A stretch of 64,000 nt of DNA, from positions 186,001 through 250,000 of the forward strand of contig CAWDVK010000018.1 of NCBI GenBank assembly GCA_963805715.1. The letters are read 5' to 3'. A model generated the notes under the pieces. It was not told the origin of the DNA. It saw only the letters and a list, made by a program, of their open reading frames with translations, and made no database searches. Positions within the stretch are counted from its first letter, which is position 1, and every line of letters starts with the position of its first letter. Positions 54,135 through 62,466 of this stretch are shown one piece after another. The DNA is from CAWDVK01 sp963805715 (GTDB taxonomy: Bacteria; Actinomycetota; Actinomycetes; Streptosporangiales; Streptosporangiaceae). The translations under genes were made by a program, and so were the position numbers.

Positions 54135-54616
54135 CCGGGGTCGCGCCAGCCGAGCTGGCCGGGCACGCGTTCCTGCGCGGGCTGACCGCGCAGCAGGCGG
54201 CCAGGCTGGCTGAGGTGGCCACGGCGATCGCGGTTCCGGCCGGGCACCGGTTCTTCCATGAAGGCGGCCAGGCCACCCGGTTCTGGCTGATCCGGACCGG
54301 CCAGGTGGCCCTGGACCTGCAGGTACCCGGCCGTCCCCGGCTGATCGTGGAAACGCTCGGGCCCGGTGACGAGCTGGGCCTGTCGTGGCTGTCGGAATCG
54401 ATGCAGTGGCAGCTCGGCGCCGCCGCGCAGGTGCCCACGACGGCCTTCGAGCTCGACGGTCCAGCCGTGCGCGGCCTGTGCGAGCGGGACTGCGAACTGG
54501 GCTGGGAGCTCGCCCGGCGGATGCTCACGGTGGCATCCGGCCGGCTGCAGGCCGCCCGGATCCGGCTTGTCGATCTCTACAGCAGCCCGGTCCAGGGGCC
54601 AGGGAGCCCGCGGTGA
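54131..54616 (+). CDS. Cyclic-nucleotide-binding-fold protein inside the hydrogenase operon
   Basis: This 161-residue beta-roll protein is paralogous to the one at 4485-4958: FLRGLTAQQAARLAEVA, VPAGHRFFHEG, FWLIRTGQVALDLQ. Again no HTH is present, and the phosphate-binding cassette is replaced by LGLSWLSESMQWQLGAA. It overlaps both neighbours by four bases (GTGA), so it is translated in step with the hydrogenase subunits. That suggests a structural, assembly or regulatory subunit. No catalytic role is visible. Confidence 0.78.
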   Translation: MTGVAPAELAGHAFLRGLTAQQAARLAEVATAIAVPAGHRFFHEGGQATRFWLIRTGQVALDLQVPGRPRLIVETLGPGDELGLSWLSESMQWQLGAAAQVPTTAFELDGPAVRGLCERDCELGWELARRMLTVASGRLQAARIRLVDLYSSPVQGPGSPR

Positions 54617-55539
54617 CGATCGCGGAGTTCCCGGTGCCCTACCGGATCGCCCGGCGGCGTTACGAAACGCACGACACCGTGACCCTGACCCTCGAGCCGG
54701 CCGGCCAGGCCATCGCCGAGCACCGGGCCGGCCAGTTCACCATGCTGTCCGCCTTCGGCGTCGGCGAGGTGCCGATCTCCATCAGCGGCAGGCCCGGCCG
54801 GACGGCCCTGGCCCACACCATCCGGTCCGCGGGGGCGGTGACCCGGGCCCTGTGCTCGGCCGCGCAAGGAACTCTCGTCGGCGTGCGCGGTCCGTACGGC
54901 ACCGACTGGGGGATCCCGGCCAGCGCCAGCGCCAGTGCCAGTGCCGGTGCCCCGGCCAGCGCCAGCGCCAGCGCCAGTGCCAGTGCCCCGGCCAGTGCCA
55001 GTGTCCCGGCCAGCGCCAGTGCCCCGGCGGGCACGGGCGAGGACCTGCTCCTGGTGGCCGGAGGCATCGGGCTGGCACCCCTGCGTCCCGCCCTGCTCGC
55101 GGCACTGGACCAGCGCCGCGGCTACCGGCGGGTCATCATGCTGATCGGCGCGCGCTCCCCCGCCGAGCTGGTCTTCGCCGCCGAGTTCAGCGACTGGCGC
55201 GATCGCGGCGCCGAGGTCGAGATCATCGTCGACCACGGCGGTGAGCGGTGGCCGGGCCATGTCGGCGTGGTCACGCAGCTCATCGGCCGGGCGCGACTCG
55301 ACCCGGCCCGGACAACCGCGCTGGTCTGCGGCCCGGAAGTGATGATGCGGATAACCGCGCGGGCACTGCTGGGCGCCGGGATGACCGCCGACCGCATCCG
55401 CATCTCGCTCGAGCGGAACATGCAGTGCGGCACGGCCGAGTGCGGGCACTGCCAGCTCGGCCCGCTGCTGGTCTGCCGGGACGGGCCAGTGGTCAGCTAT
55501 CAGCGCGCCGAGCCGCTGCTCGCCGCCAGGGAGCTGTGA
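54613..55539 (+). CDS. Group-3b-type hydrogenase gamma subunit-like FAD/NAD(P) reductase
   Basis: A 308-residue ferredoxin-NADP-reductase-fold protein of the HyhG/HydG type, giving the complex NAD(P)H activity. The FAD domain ends around GPYGTDWG, the NAD domain starts LLLVAGGIGLAPLRPAL, and a C-terminal 2Fe-2S site is MQCGTAECGHCQLGPLLVC. Between the two domains lies an insert of about 37 residues made of Ala-Ser repeats, a hexanucleotide-type expansion not normal for the family. GTG 54613 overlaps the CNB-fold gene's stop. Confidence 0.88.
   Translation: MTIAEFPVPYRIARRRYETHDTVTLTLEPAGQAIAEHRAGQFTMLSAFGVGEVPISISGRPGRTALAHTIRSAGAVTRALCSAAQGTLVGVRGPYGTDWGIPASASASASAGAPASASASASASAPASASVPASASAPAGTGEDLLLVAGGIGLAPLRPALLAALDQRRGYRRVIMLIGARSPAELVFAAEFSDWRDRGAEVEIIVDHGGERWPGHVGVVTQLIGRARLDPARTTALVCGPEVMMRITARALLGAGMTADRIRISLERNMQCGTAECGHCQLGPLLVCRDGPVVSYQRAEPLLAAREL
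54919..55029. repeat. GCCAGY hexanucleotide repeat in the gamma-subunit linker
   Basis: Imperfect tandem GCCAGC/GCCAGT units, interrupted by GCCCCG, encode the Ala/Ser/Pro linker between the FAD and NAD domains. The reading frame is kept throughout. Confidence 0.85.
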
Positions 55540-55540
55540 G

Positions 55541-56407
55541 ATGCCAGCACAGAACGAGCCAGCACAGAACGAGCCAGCACAGAACGAGCCAGCAGGGAAC
55601 GAGCCAGCAGGGAACAGGACGAGGCCCAGGCTCGCGGTCTGGAAGCTGGCATCCTGCGACGGATGCCAGCTCACCGTGCTGGACTGCCAGGACGAGCTGC
55701 TGGCCCTGGCCGCCGAGGTGGAGATCGCGCATTTCGCCGAGGCGTCCAGCGCCGAAGCGGCCGGGCCCTACGACGTGTCGCTGGTCGAGGGATCAGTCAC
55801 GACCCCGGAAGATGCCCGGCGGATCCGCGAGATCCGCGCCCAGTCCGCAACGCTGGTCACGATCGGCGCCTGCGCGACCGCCGGCGGCATCCAGGCGCTG
55901 CGGAACTTCGCGGACGTGGCTGAGTTCACCTCGGCGGTCTACGCGCGGCCTGAGTACATCGAGACGCTCGCCACCTCGACCCCGGTGGCCAGCCATGTCA
56001 GCGTCGACTTCGAGCTGCGCGGCTGCCCGATCGACAAGCTTCAGCTGGGCGAGCTGCTCGCCGCGCTGCTCGCCGGGCGCCGCCCGCGGATTCCCGCGCA
56101 TAGCGTGTGCCACGAGTGCAAGCGCCGGGGCACCACGTGCATCATGGTGGCGCATCAGACGCCCTGCCTCGGCCCGGTGACGCAGGCGGGCTGCGGCGCG
56201 ATCTGCCCGGCGTCCGGCCGCGGCTGCTACGGCTGTTACGGCCCGGCGGCCGGGACGAGCCCGATTGCCCTGATCCCGGGGCTCCGGCAGCTGGGCATGA
56301 CCGAGACGGACGTGAACCGCGTGTTCCTGACGTTCAATGCCGGCAGCGCTGAGTTCGCCGCAGCGGCCGGCAGCGTCAGTCCTGACCGGGAGGAGCCGGG
56401 ACGATAG
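55541..56407 (+). CDS. Group-3b-type hydrogenase small (delta) subunit-like protein
   Basis: This 288-residue protein resembles the small iron-sulfur subunit of cytosolic NiFe hydrogenases. The proximal cluster ligands are in LASCDGCQLTVLD, with VTIGACATAGGIQ and RGCPIDKLQLG downstream and further Cys in CHECKRRGTTC and CGAICPASGRGCYGCYG. The first 25 or so residues are a PAQNE/PAGNE repeat. In this subunit family the next gene normally encodes the NiFe large subunit, but here the following gene is a nitroreductase on the opposite strand, overlapping by 32 bp. The large subunit must therefore be elsewhere or absent. Confidence 0.87.
   Translation: MPAQNEPAQNEPAQNEPAGNEPAGNRTRPRLAVWKLASCDGCQLTVLDCQDELLALAAEVEIAHFAEASSAEAAGPYDVSLVEGSVTTPEDARRIREIRAQSATLVTIGACATAGGIQALRNFADVAEFTSAVYARPEYIETLATSTPVASHVSVDFELRGCPIDKLQLGELLAALLAGRRPRIPAHSVCHECKRRGTTCIMVAHQTPCLGPVTQAGCGAICPASGRGCYGCYGPAAGTSPIALIPGLRQLGMTETDVNRVFLTFNAGSAEFAAAAGSVSPDREEPGR
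55544..55618. repeat. Five 15-bp tandem units at the 5' end of the delta-subunit gene
   Basis: CCAGCACAGAACGAG occurs three times (55544, 55559, 55574), followed by CCAGCAGGGAACGAG (55589) and CCAGCAGGGAACAGG (55604). It encodes a PAQNE/PAGNE N-terminus just after the start codon. Confidence 0.9.
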
Positions 56408-57521
56408 CGGCGGATGCGGCCAGCTCCTGCCCGGCGGTCATGAGCTCCCTGGCCGGGCGGCGGGGCGCGGCCGGGGTGGTATTCGCGCGGCCGAGCTTCA
56501 GCAGCATCTGCGGCGCCCCGGTGAGCCGCAGCCGGGCCCGGATCTGCGCGCGGAACCGCGGCGACTCCAGCGGCTGGGTGTTCAGGCTGGCGAATACCCA
56601 CCGGGTGGCCGCGTGCAGCAGCAGCCGGTGCAGCGCCTGGCCGGCCGCTATCCAGTCAGCCGCAGTGTCGCTCGCCGTGACCAGCACGGCCGTGGCCGGC
56701 GAGAGCTGACCGTCAGGATCTTCCCGGCCAGCCCAGGCGCTCTCCCGGACGCTCTCGCTGGCCTGAGGGCCGCCCGGCCTCATCCACCGCTGCCGGTCGG
56801 CACTGACGGCCACGCTGCCGCGCTGCTCATCGGCGGCTGCGCTCACCAGCCTGGCCAGCTCCCTGAGCTGGTCGCGGTGTTCCACCAGGATCAGCTCAGC
56901 GCGCTCGGCGACCGCATCCTCGCACAGGGCCGCCAGCAGCCGGGGCGAGACAAGGCCCGGCGCGAAGCGCCCGTCGTGGGTATGGCGGTGCGGGACCGCC
57001 GCGAGCAGGTCCCATTCCTGCCGGGTGGTCGCCGCGCGGCCGGCCGGCCGGACCCGCGCCACCAGGAAGAGCTGCGCGGGCCGGGCGGGCGTGGCGGGCG
57101 CGGCCAGCCGGGCGGTCCCGGCGGCGTCCGGGAGCACCGTCACATGTGCCGCGTAGCCGAGCTTGCGCAGGCCGAGCCGCAGCCCGAACAGCGCGGCCCC
57201 GCAGCTGATCAGCATCTCGCGTCCGTCCGGGTCCGCATGCGGCAGCATCCGGCCGAGGTCGGCGTAAAGCTCCAGGGCGTCACCGCACAGCCGGAACAGC
57301 CACGGCTGGCTGTTGTGCACCGAGGGCGCCCGCGCGGCCAGCGTGACCAGGTAAGCGATCTCGTCGCGGGTCAGCACCGGCGGCCCGGCCGGCTCCTTGC
57401 CGGCCGGCGGCCTGCCGCCGGCCTGGCCCTGGCTGACCTGGGCAGCCACCAGGGCAGGCTCGCCCGAGCGAGCGCCATCCGCCCTGGGCTGGCCGGCCTG
57501 CAGCCGCGGCGTCCCGGTCAT
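56376..57521 (-). CDS. Acg-type nitroreductase-fold flavoprotein
   Basis: This 381-residue paralogue of the protein at 9327-10472 has exactly the same length. It shows APSVHNSQPWLFRLCG, ISCGAALFGLRLGL, VPHRHTHDGRFAPG and the C-terminal MLLKLGRANTTPA. The start ATG 57521 is preceded by CAGGTGATGGCG, the same leader as the paralogue. Its 3' end overlaps the delta-subunit gene antisense. It occupies the place where the hydrogenase large-subunit gene would normally be. A long plus-strand frame across it is a shadow. Confidence 0.87.
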   Translation of the reverse strand: MTGTPRLQAGQPRADGARSGEPALVAAQVSQGQAGGRPPAGKEPAGPPVLTRDEIAYLVTLAARAPSVHNSQPWLFRLCGDALELYADLGRMLPHADPDGREMLISCGAALFGLRLGLRKLGYAAHVTVLPDAAGTARLAAPATPARPAQLFLVARVRPAGRAATTRQEWDLLAAVPHRHTHDGRFAPGLVSPRLLAALCEDAVAERAELILVEHRDQLRELARLVSAAADEQRGSVAVSADRQRWMRPGGPQASESVRESAWAGREDPDGQLSPATAVLVTASDTAADWIAAGQALHRLLLHAATRWVFASLNTQPLESPRFRAQIRARLRLTGAPQMLLKLGRANTTPAAPRRPARELMTAGQELAASAAIVPAPPGQD

Positions 57522-57568
57522 CGCCATCACCTGCCTGGAGCATCGGCGGGAGCGGCCGCCCGGCGGAA

Positions 57569-57582
57569 GGGACCAAGGTCCC
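57569..57582. promoter_or_regulatory. Candidate DosR-type box between nitroreductase and por genes
   Basis: GGGACCAAGGTCCC is a near-perfect palindrome in a 187-bp divergent gap. It is 48 bp upstream of the nitroreductase start and 127 bp upstream of the por start, so it may control both. A weaker GGGAGCGGCCGCCC is 21 bp to the left. Confidence 0.65.
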
Positions 57583-57708
57583 GGCCATGAGGGGCCGCAT
57601 GCCTGCTCCGCCGCGGGCCCCGCAGGCACGAGGCTGTGGCAGCGGGGCGAGGCGACTTGCTGCGCGCCATCGGGAAGCGGTCGTCCGGCTAGCGGAGGGA
57701 ACCTGCAA

Positions 57709-59595
57709 GTGTTCGAAGTGCGAATCCACGGACGTGGCGGGCAGGGAGTGGTATCGGCGGCTGAGCTGCTGGCGGCGGCTGCCTTCGCCGAGGGCCGCCA
57801 TGCGCAGGCTTTCCCGAGCTTCGGCTCCGAGCGGACCGGCGCGCCGGTCGTCTCCTTCTGCCGGATCGATGACAAGCCGATCAGGACCCGCGAGCCGGTG
57901 ATGAATCCGGACGCGCTGATCATCCAGGACCCGACGCTGCTGCATCAGGTCAGCGTGTTCGAGGGTGCCGGGACCAGGACGGAAGTTCTGATCAACTCCG
58001 CCCGTGAGGCGGAGGAACTCGGCATTTCCGATTTCACCGGCCAGCTGGAGGGCGTGCCCGCGCTGACGGTGCCCGCAACGGAGCTGGCGCAGCAGCACCT
58101 CGGCCGGCCGGTGCCGAGCGGCGCCCTGCTCGGCGGCTTCGCCGCGCTCAGCGGCCTGGTGTCGCTGGAGTCGGTGGTGGCCGCCTTCGAGGAGCGCTTC
58201 CCGGCGGCCGTCGCGGCCGGGAATGCGGGCGCGGCCCGCGCCGCCTATGACTTTGTCGCGGCCGAGCTGGCCGCCGCGCAGCGCCGCGGCGCGCCCGCCC
58301 GGCAGGAGCATCCGGCCTGCCCGGGCCGGGCCTCGCAGGGAACGGCCCGCCAGATCGAGGGATCCCGCGGCGTGGCCGAGGCCGCGGCGCTGTGCCGGCC
58401 CGAGGTCATCTGCGCCTACCCGATCTCGCCGCAGACCCACATCGTCGAGGGACTGAGCGCGCTGGTGAAGTCCGGCCAGCTGGCGCCCTGCGAGTTCGTC
58501 AACGTCGAGTCCGAGTTCGCGGCCATGTCCGTCGCCATCGGTGCCTCAGCGGCCGGGGCCCGTGCGTACACCGCGACCGCCAGCCAGGGCCTGCTGTACA
58601 TGGCCGAGGCGCTGTACAACGCCTCCGGGCTCGGGCTGCCGATCGTCATGACGGTCGCCAACCGGGCCATCGGCGCCCCGATCAATATCTGGAACGACCA
58701 CAGCGACACGATGTCGCAGCGCGACTGCGGCTGGATCCAGCTCTACGCCGAGACCAACCAGGAGGCACTCGACCTGCAGATCCAGGCCTTCCGGATCGCC
58801 GAGGAGGTGTCGCTGCCGGTCATGGTCTGCATGGACGGGTTCATTCTCACCCATGCCAGCGAGCGGCTCGAGGTCCCGACGCAGCAGCAGGTCGACCACT
58901 TCCTGCCGCCCTATCACCCCCGGCAGCTGCTCGACCCGGCCGAGCCGGTGTCGATCGGCGCGATGGTCGGGCCGGAGGCGTTCATGGAGGTGCGGTACCT
59001 GGCGCACGCGCGGCAGGAGCAGGCACTGCGGCTGATCCCGGAGGTCGCCGCCGAGTTCGCGGCCCAGTTCGGCCGGGAGTCCGGCGGCCTGGTCCGGCCG
59101 TACCAGGCGCGGGACGCCGAGACCATCGTCGTCGCGCTCGGATCGGTCCTCGGCACCATCAAGGACACCATCGACGAGCTGCGCGACGAGGGCGTTTCGA
59201 TCGGCGCGCTGGGGATCAGCTCGTTCCGCCCGTTCCCGCTGGACGCGGTCCGCACCGCGTTGCGCAACGCCCAGCGGGTCGTCGTGCTGGAGAAGGCGCT
59301 GGCCGTCGGGATCGGCGGCATCGTGACGGCGAACGTCAGGATGGCGCTGGCCGGGATCCAGCTGCACGGCTACACGGTCATCGCCGGGCTCGGCGGCCGC
59401 GCGATCACCAAGGCCTCGCTGCGTGACCTGTTCATCAGGGCCGGGGCCGATGAGCTGGAGCCGCTGACGTTCCTGGACCTGGACACCGGCCTGGTCGAGC
59501 GCGAGCTGGAGCGGGCTGCCGCCAGCCGCAGCTCCGGGCCGGCCGCCGAGAACATGCTGCGTGACCTCGGGGCCGTCGCCTCGCGGATCGGATAG
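57709..59595 (+). CDS. Pyruvate:ferredoxin oxidoreductase, fused gamma-alpha subunit
   Basis: The 628 residues hold a gamma domain (FEVRIHGRGGQGVVSAAELL and PSFGSERTGAPVVSF) followed from about residue 215 by the alpha domain. Alpha shows ICAYPISPQTHIVEGL, ANRAIGAPINIWNDHSD, and the Rossmann-like core LGSVLGTIKDTIDELRDEG. The motif pattern fits Por (pyruvate) better than Kor, though other 2-oxoacids cannot be excluded. The start is GTG 57709 with AGCGGAGGGA eight bases upstream. The beta subunit follows 11 bp later. No delta ferredoxin subunit is encoded. Confidence 0.88.
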   Translation: MFEVRIHGRGGQGVVSAAELLAAAAFAEGRHAQAFPSFGSERTGAPVVSFCRIDDKPIRTREPVMNPDALIIQDPTLLHQVSVFEGAGTRTEVLINSAREAEELGISDFTGQLEGVPALTVPATELAQQHLGRPVPSGALLGGFAALSGLVSLESVVAAFEERFPAAVAAGNAGAARAAYDFVAAELAAAQRRGAPARQEHPACPGRASQGTARQIEGSRGVAEAAALCRPEVICAYPISPQTHIVEGLSALVKSGQLAPCEFVNVESEFAAMSVAIGASAAGARAYTATASQGLLYMAEALYNASGLGLPIVMTVANRAIGAPINIWNDHSDTMSQRDCGWIQLYAETNQEALDLQIQAFRIAEEVSLPVMVCMDGFILTHASERLEVPTQQQVDHFLPPYHPRQLLDPAEPVSIGAMVGPEAFMEVRYLAHARQEQALRLIPEVAAEFAAQFGRESGGLVRPYQARDAETIVVALGSVLGTIKDTIDELRDEGVSIGALGISSFRPFPLDAVRTALRNAQRVVVLEKALAVGIGGIVTANVRMALAGIQLHGYTVIAGLGGRAITKASLRDLFIRAGADELEPLTFLDLDTGLVERELERAAASRSSGPAAENMLRDLGAVASRIG

Positions 59596-59606
59596 AGGGG
59601 TACTCC

Positions 59607-60728
59607 ATGGCTGCTGTGCCAATCAAGTTCTACCAGACCGGCAGTTTCGCGGCGGGCAACCGCCTGCTCGACCCGGACCAGCGCTCGGTCCAGTCGGAGG
59701 CCAGCCGGTCGAACTCCCTCAACTGCGGCCACCGCGCCTGCCAGGGCTGCGGTGAGGCCCTCGGGGCCAGGTACGCGCTGGACGCCGCGATGCGCGCGAC
59801 CAATCGCCAGATGATCGCGGTGAACTCGACCGGATGCCTGGAGGTCTTCTCCACGCCCTATCCGCAGACCTCCTGGCAGATCCCGTGGATTCACTCGCTC
59901 TTCGGCAACGCGCCCGCCGTGGCTACCGGAGTGCAGGCCGCGATGCGCGCCAAGGGCCACGAGGACGTCCGGGTGGTCAGCCAGGGCGGCGATGGCGGCA
60001 CGGTCGACATCGGCTTCGGCTGCCTGTCCGGCGCGTTCGAGCGCAACGACGACATCCTGTTCATCTGCTATGACAACGAGGCGTACATGAACACCGGAGT
60101 GCAGCGCTCCGGTGCCACCCCGCCGGCGGCCAGGACCGCGACCACCCAGGCGGTCGGGCCCGAGCCCGGCAACGTCTTCGGCCAGGGCAAGAACGTACCG
60201 CGGATCGCCATGGCGCACGGCATTCCCTATGTCGCGACGGCCACCGTCGCGGGGCTGCGCGACCTCGAGGACAAGGTGCAGCGGGCGATGGAGTTCCGCG
60301 GCGCGCGCTACCTGCACGTCCTGGTGCCCTGCCCGCTGGGCTGGGGCCATGCCTCCGGCGACACCATCAAGATCGCCCGGCTGGCTGAGCAGACCGGGCT
60401 GTTCCCGGTCTTCGAGGCGGTGGGCGGCGAGGTCATCAACGTCTCGCCGATCCGCAAGCTGGCGCCGGTCGAGGAGTACCTGAAGCTGCAGAACCGGTAC
60501 GCGCACCTGTTCAAGTCCGAAGCCGGGAAGCCGACCATCGCCCGGCTGCAGATGATCGCCGATGCCAACATCGCGCGATACGGGCTGCTGGACAGCCCCG
60601 ACAGCCAGGACGGCCTGCCCCCAAACGGCCAGGCCCAGAACCGGGCCGGCGGCCAGGCCGGGCGGGCCGGCCTCGGAACTCCCCCAGCCGTTACGACCGG
60701 CGAGCCGAGCACGGAGGCAGTGACATGA
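59607..60728 (+). CDS. porB: Pyruvate:ferredoxin oxidoreductase beta subunit
   Basis: This ThDP-binding beta subunit has 373 residues. Cys motif CQGCGEALGARYAL and STGCLEVFSTPYPQTSW bind a [4Fe-4S] cluster, ThDP is bound through GGDGGTVDIGFGCLSG, and YDNEAYMNTGVQRSGATP is typical of PorB. The C-terminal 45 residues are low complexity. The stop overlaps the next gene's start (ATGA), so alpha, beta and the GltD-like reductase are co-translated. Confidence 0.9.
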   Translation: MAAVPIKFYQTGSFAAGNRLLDPDQRSVQSEASRSNSLNCGHRACQGCGEALGARYALDAAMRATNRQMIAVNSTGCLEVFSTPYPQTSWQIPWIHSLFGNAPAVATGVQAAMRAKGHEDVRVVSQGGDGGTVDIGFGCLSGAFERNDDILFICYDNEAYMNTGVQRSGATPPAARTATTQAVGPEPGNVFGQGKNVPRIAMAHGIPYVATATVAGLRDLEDKVQRAMEFRGARYLHVLVPCPLGWGHASGDTIKIARLAEQTGLFPVFEAVGGEVINVSPIRKLAPVEEYLKLQNRYAHLFKSEAGKPTIARLQMIADANIARYGLLDSPDSQDGLPPNGQAQNRAGGQAGRAGLGTPPAVTTGEPSTEAVT

Positions 60729-62353
60729 CGGAAAGGCCGTTTGCCATCACCCTGGACGTGGGGTCAAGCCTGGCGAACAAGACCGGGTCGTGGCGGACGG
60801 AGCGACCGCAGTACATCGACCGGCTGCCGCCCTGCAACAACGCGTGCCCGGCCGGCGAGAACATCCAGCAGTGGCTCTACCACGCCGAGGACGGCAGCTA
60901 CGAGGCCGCGTGGCAGCAGATCATGGCCGACAACCCGATGCCCGCCATCATGGGCCGGGTCTGCTACCGGCCGTGCGAGACCTCCTGCAACCGCGCCCAG
61001 GTCGACTCGGCCGTCGGCATCAACTCGGTCGAGCGGTTCCTCGGCGATCAGGCCATCGACAGCGGCTGGACCGTTCCGGTTGCCGCCCAGCCGACCGGCA
61101 AGCGCGTGCTCATCGTCGGCGCGGGGCCATCAGGGCTGTCGGCGGCGTACCACCTGACCCGGCTGGGCCACCAGGTGACGATCAAGGATGCCTCGCCGAA
61201 GGCCGGCGGGATGATGCGCTACGGCATCCCCGCCTACCGGCTGCCGCGGGAGGTCATGGCCGCCGAGATCGACCGGATCCTGGCCACGGGAGTCACGCTG
61301 GAATCCGGTCACACGGTCACCGACATCCTCGGCGAGATGCGCGAGGGCGGCTTCGACGCGGCGTTCCTCGCGGTGGGCGCCCAGATCGGCAAGCGGGCCT
61401 ACATCCCGGCCGGCGACTCGGCCCGGATCCTGGACGCGGTCTCCTTCCTGCACGGCGTGGACACCGGCGAGCTGCCGCAGCTGGGCCGGCGGGTCGTGGT
61501 CTACGGCGGCGGGAACACGGCCATGGACGCGGCCAGGACCGCCAAGCGGCTCGGCGCCTCGGACGCGGTCATCGTCTACCGGCGCACCAGGGAGCGGATG
61601 CCGGCGCACGAGATCGAGCTCGAGGAAGCGCTGGAAGAGGGCATCAAGGTCCGCTGGCTGTCCACGATCACGCAGGCTGACGAGGGCAAGCTGACGATCG
61701 AGAAGATGGCGCTGGACGAGACCGGCTTCCCCCAGCCGACCGGTGAGTTCGAGGAACTGCCCGCCGACTCGGTCGTGCTCGCGCTCGGCCAGGAGGCGAA
61801 CCTGTCGCTGCTGGACGCAGTCCCCGGCATCGAGTTCGACGACGGCACGGTCCGGGTCGGCCCGAACATGATGACCGGCTACCCGGGGCTGTTCGCCGGC
61901 GGCGACATGGTCCCGGCGGAGCGGACCGTGACGGTGGGGATCGGGCACGGCAAGAAGGCAGCCCGGCACATCGACGCCTGGCTCCGCGGCGCAACCTGGC
62001 AGCCGCCGGAGAAGCACGAGCTGGCGAGCTTCGACAAGCTCAACACCTGGTACTACTCCGACGCCCCGGCCACCATGCGGCCGCAGCTGGAGCTGGCCAG
62101 GAGGATCACCACCTTCGATGAGGTGGTCGGCGGCCTGGATGAGTCCACTGCCCAGTTCGAGGCCCGCCGGTGCATGTCCTGCGGCAACTGCTTCGAGTGC
62201 GACAACTGCTACGGCGTCTGCCCGGACAACGCGGTGATCAAGCTGGAACCGGGCCAGAAGTACGCCATTGACCTGGATTACTGCAAAGGCTGCGGCATCT
62301 GCGTGAATGAGTGCCCGTGCGGTTCCATCGAGATGGTGCCGGAGCAGATCTGA
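60725..62353 (+). CDS. GltD-like FAD/NAD(P)H oxidoreductase with ferredoxin domain, second copy
   Basis: A 542-residue paralogue of the protein at 18208-19851. It has LPPCNNACPAGENIQQWL, CYRPCETSCNRAQ, VGAGPSGLSAAYHLTRLG, VYGGGNTAMDAARTAKRLG and a C-terminal ferredoxin domain (CMSCGNCFECDNCYGVCP, CKGCGICVNECP). It is coupled to porB by ATGA. As no delta subunit exists, its ferredoxin domain is the obvious acceptor, which would link 2-oxoacid oxidation directly to NAD(P)H. That coupling is inferred from context. The operon ends here, before the Hsp20 promoter. Confidence 0.87.
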   Translation: MTERPFAITLDVGSSLANKTGSWRTERPQYIDRLPPCNNACPAGENIQQWLYHAEDGSYEAAWQQIMADNPMPAIMGRVCYRPCETSCNRAQVDSAVGINSVERFLGDQAIDSGWTVPVAAQPTGKRVLIVGAGPSGLSAAYHLTRLGHQVTIKDASPKAGGMMRYGIPAYRLPREVMAAEIDRILATGVTLESGHTVTDILGEMREGGFDAAFLAVGAQIGKRAYIPAGDSARILDAVSFLHGVDTGELPQLGRRVVVYGGGNTAMDAARTAKRLGASDAVIVYRRTRERMPAHEIELEEALEEGIKVRWLSTITQADEGKLTIEKMALDETGFPQPTGEFEELPADSVVLALGQEANLSLLDAVPGIEFDDGTVRVGPNMMTGYPGLFAGGDMVPAERTVTVGIGHGKKAARHIDAWLRGATWQPPEKHELASFDKLNTWYYSDAPATMRPQLELARRITTFDEVVGGLDESTAQFEARRCMSCGNCFECDNCYGVCPDNAVIKLEPGQKYAIDLDYCKGCGICVNECPCGSIEMVPEQI

Positions 62354-62366
62354 CCGGGAGCGGGCA

Positions 62367-62402
62367 GGACCGAAGGTCCCGGCCGGCCGGCACTTTCGGC
62401 CC
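62367..62402. promoter_or_regulatory. Candidate paired DosR-type boxes, Hsp20 promoter
   Basis: GGACCGAAGGTCCC at 62367-62380 and GGCACTTTCGGCCC at 62389-62402 are exactly 22 bp apart. The right-hand one ends 64 bp before the ATG at 62467. In mycobacteria the orthologous-type hspX promoter is a main DosR target. Confidence 0.65.
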
Positions 62403-62466
62403 TCCCGCGCCCGCTGCCGCCGGCCTGAACTGGCAGTGCAGCAAGATCAGAGAGAAGGTGCGACCC

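Noticed and set aside
54131..54616. Crp/Fnr-type transcription factor
   Set aside because: Only the beta-roll is present; there is no helix-turn-helix in its 161 residues.
56337..57590. Plus-strand frame after the hydrogenase delta subunit, considered as a large subunit
   Set aside because: No RxCxxC or DPCxxC NiFe ligands and no large-subunit motifs. It is the shadow of the minus-strand nitroreductase.
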